NCBI RefSeq assembly: GCF_008635795.1
Contig: NZ_VWRQ01000015.1
Coordinates: 62,001-126,000, forward strand
Direction of reading: 5' to 3'
Source of the DNA: Paenibacillus tepidiphilus
Lineage (GTDB): Bacteria; Bacillota; Bacilli; Paenibacillales; Paenibacillaceae
Length of the DNA stretch: 64,000 nucleotides
Shown: one piece after another, positions 44,413 to 52,079 of the stretch
How the letters are laid out: each line of letters starts with the position of its first letter
Numbering within the stretch: position 1 is the first letter of the stretch
The notes under the pieces: generated by a model
The model's database searches: none
Told to the model about the DNA's origin: nothing
The model's input: the letters and a program-made list of their open reading frames with translations, nothing else
Translations under genes and position numbers: made by a program

Positions 44413-45174
44413 TTAGGTTCGCGCAGCTACAGAGACAATCTTGAAATATCGTAGTCCAATTAAGCCACTGAGTATGTAAATACAACCAATGGCAATGATA
44501 TTAGCCGTACTTATATGAGTGAAATTCATACCACTGATCCAATTACCGATTAAAAATGTCAAGTTTCTGATGTAATCGAGAGGATTCAGTAATACCAGAA
44601 TAGCTCCATAATGTGTGAGGCTTGATAAATCGTTCGCACTTGCAATAAATAAAACAAATAATAGCATGTTTAAAATAGTAGTGAGAGACTCTTGTTTGAT
44701 AGGCAAAAGCATTAAAATTAACAAAAATAATGAAACCGTTAACGCACCAAGTAAACAAGCCAACAATGATATACCTATATAATTTAAAAAATCATGGGTA
44801 TTATCTAAAAATACAGTTCCGGTTGTCACAGTAAAAATGAGTACTGCAAGGAGCAGAAAAAACAGCTGATTTAGGTATTTCCCAATTACGATTGCATATT
44901 TGCTGCCGGAAACAAACTTGAACATTTTCAAGAATCCATTCTCTCGCATAGCGATTAAATTAGTTGTTACATCAATAGACATGGTGAAAGAGATATAGGA
45001 GATAAACAGACTTGAGTTTAAGTAAAATGTCTCTATCTGGGGCTTAGTTGCTATCCAGGAGTAGTTATATACAAAAAAGGCGACCAGAGGGAAGATAAGA
45101 TACCACACAAACCCGATTTTATTATTTAGCATCATGACAGTAAATAATCTAAAATACTCGCTAATAATTTTCAT
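44413..45174 (-). CDS. ABC-2 type permease of the RiPP cluster (McbE-like)
   Basis: 253 residues with six predicted membrane segments (from IGFVWYLIFPLVAFFVYNYSW to the C-terminal ISTANIIAIGCIYILSGLIGL). A DVTTNLIAMRENGFLKMF cytoplasmic segment after TM2 is as in ABC-2 exporters. Between the second YcaO and the ATPase, with gaps of 11 and 15 bases. Function as exporter/immunity subunit is inferred from position. Confidence 0.8.
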   Translation of the reverse strand: MKIISEYFRLFTVMMLNNKIGFVWYLIFPLVAFFVYNYSWIATKPQIETFYLNSSLFISYISFTMSIDVTTNLIAMRENGFLKMFKFVSGSKYAIVIGKYLNQLFFLLLAVLIFTVTTGTVFLDNTHDFLNYIGISLLACLLGALTVSLFLLILMLLPIKQESLTTILNMLLFVLFIASANDLSSLTHYGAILVLLNPLDYIRNLTFLIGNWISGMNFTHISTANIIAIGCIYILSGLIGLRYFKIVSVAART

Positions 45175-45185
45175 TTTAATAACTC

Positions 45186-46292
45186 CTAACCAAACGGAAT
45201 CATTCTTCCAATATTATGAAATTCATTCCTGTGCGTTTTCAGAAATTCAATTTCATTTGGATTTATTTTCGCAGCGTACATATGAGGGAAACCACGCGGA
45301 GATAATACTTTTACTGTTTTTGTACTAAAATATTTATTGATTGGGGGGATGTAGCATAGGACAAAATCCAGACCTGTTTTATTTGATATTATATTTACTT
45401 TATCGCTAAGAGAACTTGGAGACATGCTTTCAATGGTTAGATCAACATTAATAAGTGGACAATTATATAAGTATTGAAAATCTGATTTTAATGCGCTTGG
45501 ACTCACATTCAAAAAATGATGCCCATAAAGCAACGGATTAAGGCTGTCATCATTGTCTCCTTTAAGCATATGTTTAATATTATCATTATTTTGATTAATG
45601 GTGATGTACTGAAAAAGTTCACTTAAACTTCCTATGATGGCATCTTTATAGCTCCAATTAGCACATAGCCCGACACCTTTTGTATCCTTACCTATGCCTA
45701 TTGATAAAATTACCTTTACCTCTTCGCATAGTGATATATCGAATAGGTGTAGCTCTGAAATATGGAAGGAAGCCATCTCTAAAATTCTATTAATAGTAAA
45801 ATCTTTTATTAATGACGTTGTATTGAGTTTTATAGCATTAGCTTTAGTAAACCAACTATAAAGGAGACACTGACGTTCAAAGCACTCTAAAAATGCTGTG
45901 TTGATACTGGACGATGAGGTTACGTGACAAGCAGCGCCGCAAGTATCATTGAAGAGGCCATTAAGGTTCATATTTTTCAAAACTGGAACGCTCCAGTTAA
46001 GTAAAATTCTATATAAAGGAACGAGTGTTTTTTCAGAAGTAGCCATGTTGACCCCACTAATGTGTTGGTCGAGCATTCTTTTGTTATTTATATAGAGTGA
46101 ACTCCGTTCCAATTGTTCACCTATAGCTGCTTTTAAAGTGTTAGTTTTTATGAAACTTACGGAGCTTGATTGAGGGCCATTTTCTTTAAAAGGAATAATG
46201 TCAGTTTGATAATAATCATTTAAGAATATATTTTGTTTAGTGTAAATTGATTTAATGAAAAAAGGAGTACCGTTAGTTAAGTTATTTAACAA
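45186..46292 (-). CDS. YcaO-domain protein 2
   Basis: 368 residues. YcaO ATP-binding motifs are visible: AAIGEQLERSS with E59/E62, the segment ending NTAFLECFERQCLLY with E136/E139, and GLCANWSYKDAIIGSLSELFQ. The C-terminus KVLSPRGFPHMYAAKINP...RMIPFG resembles the end of azoline-forming cyclodehydratases. The start is TTG 46292, with CAGGAG nine bases upstream and no ATG nearby. YcaO enzymes activate backbone amides with ATP to form azolines, thioamides or amidines. As second of two adjacent YcaO genes it may be the cyclodehydratase or a partner; which is not clear. Confidence 0.85.
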   Translation of the reverse strand: MLNNLTNGTPFFIKSIYTKQNIFLNDYYQTDIIPFKENGPQSSSVSFIKTNTLKAAIGEQLERSSLYINNKRMLDQHISGVNMATSEKTLVPLYRILLNWSVPVLKNMNLNGLFNDTCGAACHVTSSSSINTAFLECFERQCLLYSWFTKANAIKLNTTSLIKDFTINRILEMASFHISELHLFDISLCEEVKVILSIGIGKDTKGVGLCANWSYKDAIIGSLSELFQYITINQNNDNIKHMLKGDNDDSLNPLLYGHHFLNVSPSALKSDFQYLYNCPLINVDLTIESMSPSSLSDKVNIISNKTGLDFVLCYIPPINKYFSTKTVKVLSPRGFPHMYAAKINPNEIEFLKTHRNEFHNIGRMIPFG

Positions 46293-46321
46293 GATATCAG
46301 CTCCTGTTTCATGATTTTTAA

Positions 46322-47365
46322 CTATAGGACAGTGCAGTCGGGCAGGTTTAACAAATGCTTATAATTTAAATTAATCGTGTTCCTATTCATGGGATTATCA
46401 AGGTTCAGTAATCCTTTAATTGGTATATGGTTATACATAAAAGGAGAAAAAACCTTTACACATTTAACTTTTTTTGCAATTACTTGATGAAGGGGAATGA
46501 GATATACATCCTCTATCCAAGTCGGTAACACTTCTAGAAGTCTTGATACGCTAAATGTTTTTTTTTCTTGAATGTCATTTAATAATTCCCAAGAACTAAC
46601 CTTTTCATAGCTTTCTAAATGAGAAAGATACTCTGAATGGTTCTCGTGTTTTTTTTTGAATGTTGAATTTTGTGAATCAACTAACTCTAGAGTCTCATCT
46701 TTCCACTGCAATAAATATGCTTCTTGAAGAGCCTTTTGTGCAGCTTCCATTAAACAAAATGAAGAGCCTACTCCAGATGAACAAATATAGTTATCAAGTA
46801 CAATAAATGAAAATATCACTCTTAGGGGATAGAAATAATCAATTGAAAAATAAATAACATTCTTTCTGTTATTGTTCAAACCCATCGTTAATTTATTTTG
46901 ATTAAATTTACCGTCTTTGTTCTCGATTTGCACCCCCTTTTTTCCATACCAAAAGATAAAAAGGGCATTTTTTTCTATTAGTTCTTTTAAAGCATAATAT
47001 ATTGAATTATTTGAACTGGAGTGACACGCTGTTCCGGTTGTATCAATTGGGTATTCTTGGTTATATGAATATGAAGTATAATCTTTACTAATAATTGAGG
47101 TTATATTTTTTTTTAAATTAATAACATCGATTTGTTCCTTTTTTATAGCTGTGCTTCCTAGTGAAAGAGCCCTTCTCTCGACAATTTCAGAAAAGGCTTT
47201 AATCAAGGAACCATGTTTGTTAAGGTCGATGGCAGTTGATCCATCCGGGCCGATATATCCAGATGATGGATAGTTTCCTATTTTACAGTATGAGGTGTAA
47301 ATATTATCGATGTTAAATTTCTGCTGAGGTATATTAAAATGGAATGGCTCGCTCATATATAGCAT
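46322..47365 (-). CDS. YcaO-domain protein 1
   Basis: 347 residues. Motifs: IKAFSEIVERRALS with E60/E63, the segment TGTACHSSSNNSIYYALKELIEKNA with E128/E131, and EAAQKALQEAYLLQW supplying the third Glu/Gln set. The C-terminus (KHLLNLPDCTVL) lacks the Pro-rich tail common in cyclodehydratases. ATG 47365 lies five bases after the dehydrogenase stop with AGGAAGTGA upstream; the longer frame overlaps that gene. By order it equals mcbD. It is strongly diverged from YcaO 2, so the pair is not a recent duplication. Confidence 0.87.
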   Translation of the reverse strand: MLYMSEPFHFNIPQQKFNIDNIYTSYCKIGNYPSSGYIGPDGSTAIDLNKHGSLIKAFSEIVERRALSLGSTAIKKEQIDVINLKKNITSIISKDYTSYSYNQEYPIDTTGTACHSSSNNSIYYALKELIEKNALFIFWYGKKGVQIENKDGKFNQNKLTMGLNNNRKNVIYFSIDYFYPLRVIFSFIVLDNYICSSGVGSSFCLMEAAQKALQEAYLLQWKDETLELVDSQNSTFKKKHENHSEYLSHLESYEKVSSWELLNDIQEKKTFSVSRLLEVLPTWIEDVYLIPLHQVIAKKVKCVKVFSPFMYNHIPIKGLLNLDNPMNRNTINLNYKHLLNLPDCTVL

Positions 47366-47370
47366 AGTAA

Positions 47371-48183
47371 TCACTTCCTGTTTTTTACATGTCCAAACCA
47401 TTGGAGCATTACTATTGGGCATAATCTAACATTAAGTCCACACTTATAGCTTAACTCATTGTCATTAAATCCTGACCAGCTAACCTCACCGACGTTATCC
47501 TTTAATTGGTGTAAACTTTCTTTAAATACTTGACTCATTGCTCCCACTTCTATTAGGGCATGTCGATATCCTCTTATATGATATTTAACAATTGCTCTTC
47601 TTATATCAATGGCATACGCAATACATGTATTGGGTAACTTATCAGAAAAAAAACATACGTTGGATTTTATGTTATGTGCTTCTTCTATCGTCCAACTTTT
47701 TATTTTTAAAAGACTTTGGTCAAGACTATGATATACGTAAGCGCCTGATTCCAGAAGATTATCGGTCTTAAAGTGTAATAACAAAGGGATAACAGGATAG
47801 AGCGCACCTGCTGAACCATATCGTTTTGAAAGATTATTCATATCTCTACCAAATGAACTATTTATGACTTGTGAAAGTTCCTCAAATGTAAAGTTCATTT
47901 CAGGATTATATTCTCTAAAGCTCCCCTTAATATTTAGATTGTCGAGCTTTTTTAAATCGATTTTTTGCTCATAGTATTCTGGTAATACATCGCTTTTTTC
48001 TATCTGTCTTAACCAAAAATAAATCTCGCTATTTGTATTATTATTTAAACTATATTTATTCTGCATAAATGAACTACTTTGATGAAATTTAATAATATAA
48101 TTCTCAATTTTTTTAGGCAAACAAAGGTTGTATATATAATCACTAAAAGATCTTTCAACTGTATTTTTCTCTAATTTATTCAT
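47371..48183 (-). CDS. SagB/McbC-type FMN-dependent azoline dehydrogenase
   Basis: 270 residues of the nitroreductase-like SagB family. FREYNPE near residue 89 and RYGSAGALYP at 121-130 are the conserved flavin and peptide-site motifs; the last part has HALIEVGAMSQVF. The enzyme oxidises azolines to azoles in thiazole/oxazole-modified peptides. ATG 48183 overlaps the end of the McbB-like gene (ATGAATAA); a GTG at 48192 is an alternative. Corresponds to mcbC. Confidence 0.85.
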   Translation of the reverse strand: MNKLEKNTVERSFSDYIYNLCLPKKIENYIIKFHQSSSFMQNKYSLNNNTNSEIYFWLRQIEKSDVLPEYYEQKIDLKKLDNLNIKGSFREYNPEMNFTFEELSQVINSSFGRDMNNLSKRYGSAGALYPVIPLLLHFKTDNLLESGAYVYHSLDQSLLKIKSWTIEEAHNIKSNVCFFSDKLPNTCIAYAIDIRRAIVKYHIRGYRHALIEVGAMSQVFKESLHQLKDNVGEVSWSGFNDNELSYKCGLNVRLCPIVMLQWFGHVKNRK

Positions 48184-49075
48184 AGCAATCACATAGCTCC
48201 CAATGCAATGAGTAATCTGTTTGCATTTTATTTGTTTGAAGATCTAACATAAAACATTCTTGCAACTCTTCCGGGTATATTAATTCACCATTTTCAAGAG
48301 TTATAAATTTTGAAATTTTGTTACTTAACAAAGTTGCTATGTTCATGATGTTATTTTTAGATAACACAGAGTAAATCGGAAAATTCGGTTTATTAAAATA
48401 TATAGAATCAATTATTTGTTGATAAGTTATATTTCCGGTAGAGTTTATCCGCAGTTGGGCCTCGATATGTCCCATATGACAAAGATGACATGGATTTTTT
48501 AACTGTGGAAAATAGAGAGAATCCATGTAAAAGTTACAGTTGTAAACATAACTCATAAGCAAAATAGATCCTTCTGAGGCTATAACATGATTCTGGAGTG
48601 TTTGGGCAAGTTCTTTGCTATATGGATTTAGAAAAACTATTAATAATGAATAATTATCAATTAATAGATTTTCTGTATAATCAGTGGTTTCTGCAATAAA
48701 TTTCTTTTGATATGCAAGGTTACTTACTTTACTATCAAAGATATTATCAGATAAATCATAAACTTCTTTGGAATTTGTAATTAAATAAATGTTTTTTAAA
48801 TTATAATTTATTTCTGGTTCTTCTATTAAAATATAGTTGCTTATTAAAAATTCTACAGCAGCCTTAAAGTCAGATTGGAATAATTTTTTCAAATAGTAAT
48901 TGCTAGTCTCTTTAATTAAGGCTTCATCCCAATTCATAATTAATTCTTTCATGCGTGAATCTGTTATCTTTACAATTCCTTTATTATGCATTACTACCAA
49001 TTCGCCATCATCAAGTTCATATGTAATATAATTGTTTACTTTGTAAGTGGCTTTGTTACCTTCAATCAGTCCCAT
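48176..49075 (-). CDS. McbB-like protein (E1-type / peptide-binding partner of the cyclodehydratase)
   Basis: 299 residues. Cysteine pairs C196/C199 (NPCHLCHMGHIEAQLR) and C295/C297 (WELCDCYE) can make a zinc tetrathiolate, as in the E1-like partner proteins of YcaO enzymes. Weak identity elsewhere, but length and the CHxCH-R-E segment fit McbB. Its role would be to bind the leader peptide and present the substrate. GAGGAGAG is seven bases before the ATG, directly after an intercistronic stem-loop. Assignment rests on motif and context. Confidence 0.75.
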   Translation of the reverse strand: MGLIEGNKATYKVNNYITYELDDGELVVMHNKGIVKITDSRMKELIMNWDEALIKETSNYYLKKLFQSDFKAAVEFLISNYILIEEPEINYNLKNIYLITNSKEVYDLSDNIFDSKVSNLAYQKKFIAETTDYTENLLIDNYSLLIVFLNPYSKELAQTLQNHVIASEGSILLMSYVYNCNFYMDSLYFPQLKNPCHLCHMGHIEAQLRINSTGNITYQQIIDSIYFNKPNFPIYSVLSKNNIMNIATLLSNKISKFITLENGELIYPEELQECFMLDLQTNKMQTDYSLHWELCDCYE

Positions 49076-49093
49076 AGTATTTCTCTCCTCATA

Positions 49094-49145
49094 ATCCGAG
49101 CAGACATTAAATTTAAATTAATTAGGCATTCATGTCTACTCGGAT
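49094..49145 (-). promoter_or_regulatory. Intercistronic stem-loop between precursor and McbB-like gene
   Basis: ATCCGAGCAGACAT (49094-49107) and ATGTCTACTCGGAT (49132-49145) are inverted with one wobble position and a 24-base AT-rich loop. No T-run follows on the minus strand, so it looks like a processing or stabilising stem that keeps precursor mRNA more abundant than the enzyme genes. Confidence 0.65.
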
Positions 49146-49157
49146 AAGTATAGCTTT

Positions 49158-49376
49158 CTAGACATTAGGATAAATTTTTTTGTGTTCTGCTCCTCCACCA
49201 CTTCCGATACAACAGCAAAGTATACAACTTACATTAACGCCACAACTTCCTGTATTACCTGAGCCGCCACCACCTGTTGTATTCGTAGTTGCCATTCTAA
49301 CTGCGCCAACTCCAAAAATATCTGTATTATTATTCAAGTCGGGGTACTTATTTTTGCCCTTATCTTTGCTACCCAT
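49158..49376 (-). CDS. Putative RiPP precursor peptide (Gly/Ser/Thr/Cys-rich, microcin B17-like)
   Basis: 72 residues. The N-terminal part (1-29; MGSKDKGKNKYPDLNNNTDI, FGVGAVRMA) is charged and Cys-free, like a leader. The core from about residue 30 holds TTNTTGGGGSGNTGSCG, then C51, C54-C56 in SCILCCC, then GSGGGAEHKKIYPNV. All five cysteines lie between 45 and 56. The Gly-tract plus GSC/SC pattern recalls microcin B17. ATG 49376 has an ideal GGAGGTG site; a GTG three codons earlier overlaps that site. First gene of the operon. Leader/core boundary and modified residues are inference. Confidence 0.8.
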   Translation of the reverse strand: MGSKDKGKNKYPDLNNNTDIFGVGAVRMATTNTTGGGGSGNTGSCGVNVSCILCCCIGSGGGAEHKKIYPNV

Positions 49377-49496
49377 ATTTCTCACCTCCTTTCAAAATAA
49401 AGTAAATAAGATAAGATAATAGAATTCAATTTGAGCAAATACAAGTTTTAGTTTTGAGTAGTCATTCACTAGTTCCAAATACATTAAATTGATTAC

Positions 49497-49525
49497 ATGG
49501 TAATTTTTTTACATAAAAAAGTCAA
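49497..49525 (-). promoter_or_regulatory. Promoter of the RiPP operon
   Basis: On the minus strand TTGACT (49520-49525) and TACCAT (49497-49502) are separated by 17 bases. It gives a leader of about 115 bases before the precursor ATG. The surrounding 49386-49600 stretch is very AT-rich and has no gene. Confidence 0.6.
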
Positions 49526-49675
49526 TATGATCCAGTAAAAAATATACATTAAATTAAAAATAAATTATCAAATACAATTAAATGTAAAGATAATTAAATG
49601 CGCTTCTTCTTCCCTGTTTGGGCACAGGCATTGGGGTTAAATATAGACCAAGACAACTGCGCAGGGAGGTGTATT

Positions 49676-49945
49676 ATGGACAACCTATGGATGGCATTCG
49701 TGTATCCCGGCAGCTTCTTATGTGTGCTCGGGGCCGTGCTGCTTATTGTTGGTTACAAACGGCGGCGTACCGGCCAGCGCACCGGTCAGGAAGGCGTAGC
49801 AGCCAAACCCGGCCCGCCTGCACCCGGAGGACCCGGCACCGCATCGTTTCAGCGGGAGGTCGGATATTCGCTGGCAGGAGGGATTATCCTGGGCATCGGC
49901 ATACTTCTGTTCGCTGCACTGGGGGTCACAACACTCTTTAGCTAG
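49676..49945 (+). CDS. Small membrane protein, unrecognised
   Basis: 89 residues with two hydrophobic segments (AFVYPGSFLCVLGAVLLIVGY and the C-terminal GGIILGIGILLFAALGVTTLF) joined by a Pro/Gly/Arg-rich cytoplasmic loop. ATG 49676 follows GGGAGGTG; the frame continues upstream to 49598 but without a site. GC content is back to the norm, so the AT-rich island ends near 49600. No family recognised. Confidence 0.6.
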   Translation: MDNLWMAFVYPGSFLCVLGAVLLIVGYKRRRTGQRTGQEGVAAKPGPPAPGGPGTASFQREVGYSLAGGIILGIGILLFAALGVTTLFS

Positions 49946-49960
49946 AAGAGGCAAGGGCGG

Positions 49961-50002
49961 AGAGCTGTCTCAAGCAGTGGTTGCTTGGGGGAGCTCTTTT
50001 TG
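49961..50002 (+). terminator. Terminator after the small membrane protein gene
   Basis: AGAGCT...CAAGCA pairs with TGCTTG...AGCTCT, followed by TTTTTG. Confidence 0.7.
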
Positions 50003-50049
50003 TGCTGCTAAGGTGAGCTTCAGCGTAGAAAACGACAGGAAAATGTTTC

Positions 50050-50113
50050 TTGCATTTTGCAGGAGCATCATTTATATTGATAGTAACAAAATGAAATTAT
50101 CATTAAGTTACTA
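50050..50113 (+). promoter_or_regulatory. pnuC-nadR promoter with inverted repeat over the start site
   Basis: TTGCAT (50050-50055), 17-base spacer, TATATT (50073-50078). TAGTAACAAAATG (50081-50093) and CATTAAGTTACTA (50101-50113) are inverted with 11 of 13 positions matching and cover the expected start site. A repressor site is likely; the NrtR-type gene downstream is a natural candidate. Confidence 0.6.
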
Positions 50114-50170
50114 AGAATTTTAGCTAAATGCTCGCATCAAGACCAATCACTGGACATGGAGGGATCCATC

Positions 50171-50848
50171 ATGAAGAAGGCCTTAGGCAATTGGAAGCTG
50201 TTCGAGATCATCTGGCTGGTTGTATTCACTGTAACGGGTATTATCTTTACGGTTCTGTCCAAGGATTCATTGTTCGGATTCACGGTGTTTATCACCGGGG
50301 TGCTGTGCGTGGTGCTGACGGCGAAGGGCAAGCTGATGAGTTATGTATTTGGCATGTATAACACCTTCGGCTATGCTTATCTGGCCTATATTAACGGATT
50401 GTTTGGCGAGGTGATGCTGAATCTGCTGTTCTTTGTCCCGATGAATGTGATCGGCTTCTATATGTGGCGGAGGAATTTTCAGAGCGGCAAGCTGTCTATG
50501 CGCCAGATGGAGCTGAAGGGCATGCTGCTCGTTGGAGCGGTTTGTATTGCCGGCTGTCTGATGCTTGGCTTCGGCCTATCCTTCATCCCGGGGCAGAACT
50601 CGCCTTATATTGATGCTATAACCACAGTGTTATCAGTAGTGGCCACATTCTTAATGGTGAGACGATTTAAGGAACAATGGCTGGTATATATTGTGCTGAA
50701 TATGTTCACAGTGCTCCTCTGGGTCATTCGGACAGCGGAAGGCAGCGGCGAAGGCCCGCTGATGATTGTGATGTGGAGCGCCTATCTGATTAACGCGGGA
50801 TACGGCTACTATAACTGGAGCAAGGGCGCTAAGGAGGCACTGTCATGA
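50171..50848 (+). CDS. pnuC: Nicotinamide riboside transporter PnuC
   Basis: 225 residues with seven to eight membrane segments. FGMYNTFGYAYLAYINGLFGEVMLN and FFVPMNVIGFYMWRRNF are the conserved NR-binding segments, and WLVYIVLNMFTVLLWVI follows. Facilitates uptake of nicotinamide riboside, trapped by phosphorylation. ATG 50171 follows GGAGGG. Overlaps nadR by four bases (ATGA), a coupled uptake-and-trapping operon. Confidence 0.92.
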   Translation: MKKALGNWKLFEIIWLVVFTVTGIIFTVLSKDSLFGFTVFITGVLCVVLTAKGKLMSYVFGMYNTFGYAYLAYINGLFGEVMLNLLFFVPMNVIGFYMWRRNFQSGKLSMRQMELKGMLLVGAVCIAGCLMLGFGLSFIPGQNSPYIDAITTVLSVVATFLMVRRFKEQWLVYIVLNMFTVLLWVIRTAEGSGEGPLMIVMWSAYLINAGYGYYNWSKGAKEALS

Positions 50849-51864
50849 AGAAGCTTGGATTGACGCTGGGGAAGTTCGCACCGCTGCATAAAGGGCATCA
50901 GTACATGATTGAAACGGCGCTCCAGGAGGTCGATGAGCTGATCGTAGTGATTTATGATACGACGGTTTCACCGGTTCCGCTGCAGGTCCGGGCGAACTGG
51001 ATCCGCAGGCTTTATCCTGCTGCCCGGGTTATTGAAGCCTGGGATGGCCCTGACGGGTATTCCGATGACAGGGAGCATGAGATCCGGGAAGAGCAGTATA
51101 TCCTGGGGCTGCTTCAGGGCGAGCAGGTGACCCACTTTTATTCGAGTGAGTTCTATGGCAAGCATATGAGCATTGCCTTGGGCGCTATAGACCGTAGAGT
51201 AGATGACGCCCGTCAGCAGGTGCCGATCTCCGCCACCATGATTCGTTCCAATCCTTATCAATACCGTGATTACGTGGATGAACTGGTGTACCGCGATTTA
51301 ATCACCAAGGTGGTATTTGTGGGTGCAATGTCCACCGGCAAATCTACGATTACCGAAGCGTTGGCCCGGCGGTACCGGACGGCTTATGCCAGTGAGTATG
51401 GGCGGGACTATTGGGCCGAGCATCAGGTGGACCGCCGGATCAGCCTTGCGGCCTTCAATGAAATCGCCGTGGGTCATATTGAACGGGAAGAACAGGCGCT
51501 CCTGGAAGCAGACCGGTATCTGTTTGCCGATACGAATGCCATCACCACGTATATGTATGCCCTGGATTATCACGGGCAGGCACCGGAGCTGCTGAAGCGG
51601 CTTGCCTTGGAGAATGCGCAGCGGTACGATTTGTTCTTTCTGTGCGACGACGATATCCCTTATGATGATACATGGGACCGCAGTGGAGATCAGAAGCGGC
51701 ATGTGTTTCAGAAGCAGATCATCGCGGATCTGAAGGAGCGCCGGATTCCTTATATTACGCTGAAGGGAACGCTGGAGGAACGCATGCGCAAGGTAGACGA
51801 GGTGCTGGCGAGGTTTCGGCCTTACAGCAATTTTTTCGGAGAGCTGCAATGCTATACTGGTTGA
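50845..51864 (+). CDS. nadR: NadR-type NMN adenylyltransferase / ribosylnicotinamide kinase
   Basis: 339 residues. N-terminal adenylyltransferase domain with GKFAPLHKGHQ (HxGH-type motif, 9-19) and the ISATMIRSNP signature. C-terminal P-loop kinase domain with GAMSTGKST (about 158-166) and a DTNAITT substrate motif. No N-terminal helix-turn-helix, so it is not a repressor as in enterobacteria. Converts nicotinamide riboside to NMN and then NAD. Confidence 0.9.
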   Translation: MKKLGLTLGKFAPLHKGHQYMIETALQEVDELIVVIYDTTVSPVPLQVRANWIRRLYPAARVIEAWDGPDGYSDDREHEIREEQYILGLLQGEQVTHFYSSEFYGKHMSIALGAIDRRVDDARQQVPISATMIRSNPYQYRDYVDELVYRDLITKVVFVGAMSTGKSTITEALARRYRTAYASEYGRDYWAEHQVDRRISLAAFNEIAVGHIEREEQALLEADRYLFADTNAITTYMYALDYHGQAPELLKRLALENAQRYDLFFLCDDDIPYDDTWDRSGDQKRHVFQKQIIADLKERRIPYITLKGTLEERMRKVDEVLARFRPYSNFFGELQCYTG

Positions 51865-51924
51865 ATACAAGATGACATCAAAGGTGGGAGTGCGAAGGGG
51901 AAGTTTGGAACTGTAGGAGCGATA

Positions 51925-51997
51925 GCGTCCGCCTTTGTCACCGGATTTCAACCGCTAAGAGCGGTTATAATTAAGAAATCTGGGGACAACAGCGGCC
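51925..51997. repeat. Long imperfect hairpin, probable intergenic repeat element
   Basis: Nested inverted repeats: CTTTGTC/GACAACAG, CCGGATTTC/GAAATCTGG and AACCGCT-AAG-AGCGGTT share one axis near 51958. There is no T-run, so it is not a normal terminator. The structure fits a small repeat of the REP/MITE kind, in the nadR-nrtR gap. Confidence 0.55.
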
Positions 51998-52037
51998 GGA
52001 AGTCCAAACATTTCCCGCAGTTACGACTAACCCTTGG

Positions 52038-52060
52038 ATAAGTTCAAATATTCAACTTAT
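52038..52060. promoter_or_regulatory. Inverted repeat before the nrtR-like gene
   Basis: ATAAGTT (52038-52044) and AACTTAT (52054-52060) form a perfect repeat with nine bases between, 20 bases before the start codon. Candidate autoregulatory site. Confidence 0.5.
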
Positions 52061-52079
52061 ATATAATTAGGAGGCGGCG

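Noticed and set aside
43690..45174. A stand-alone drug-resistance ABC transporter
   Set aside because: The two genes are in line with the RiPP genes, with gaps of 11-15 bases and the same AT-rich composition, so they belong to that cluster.
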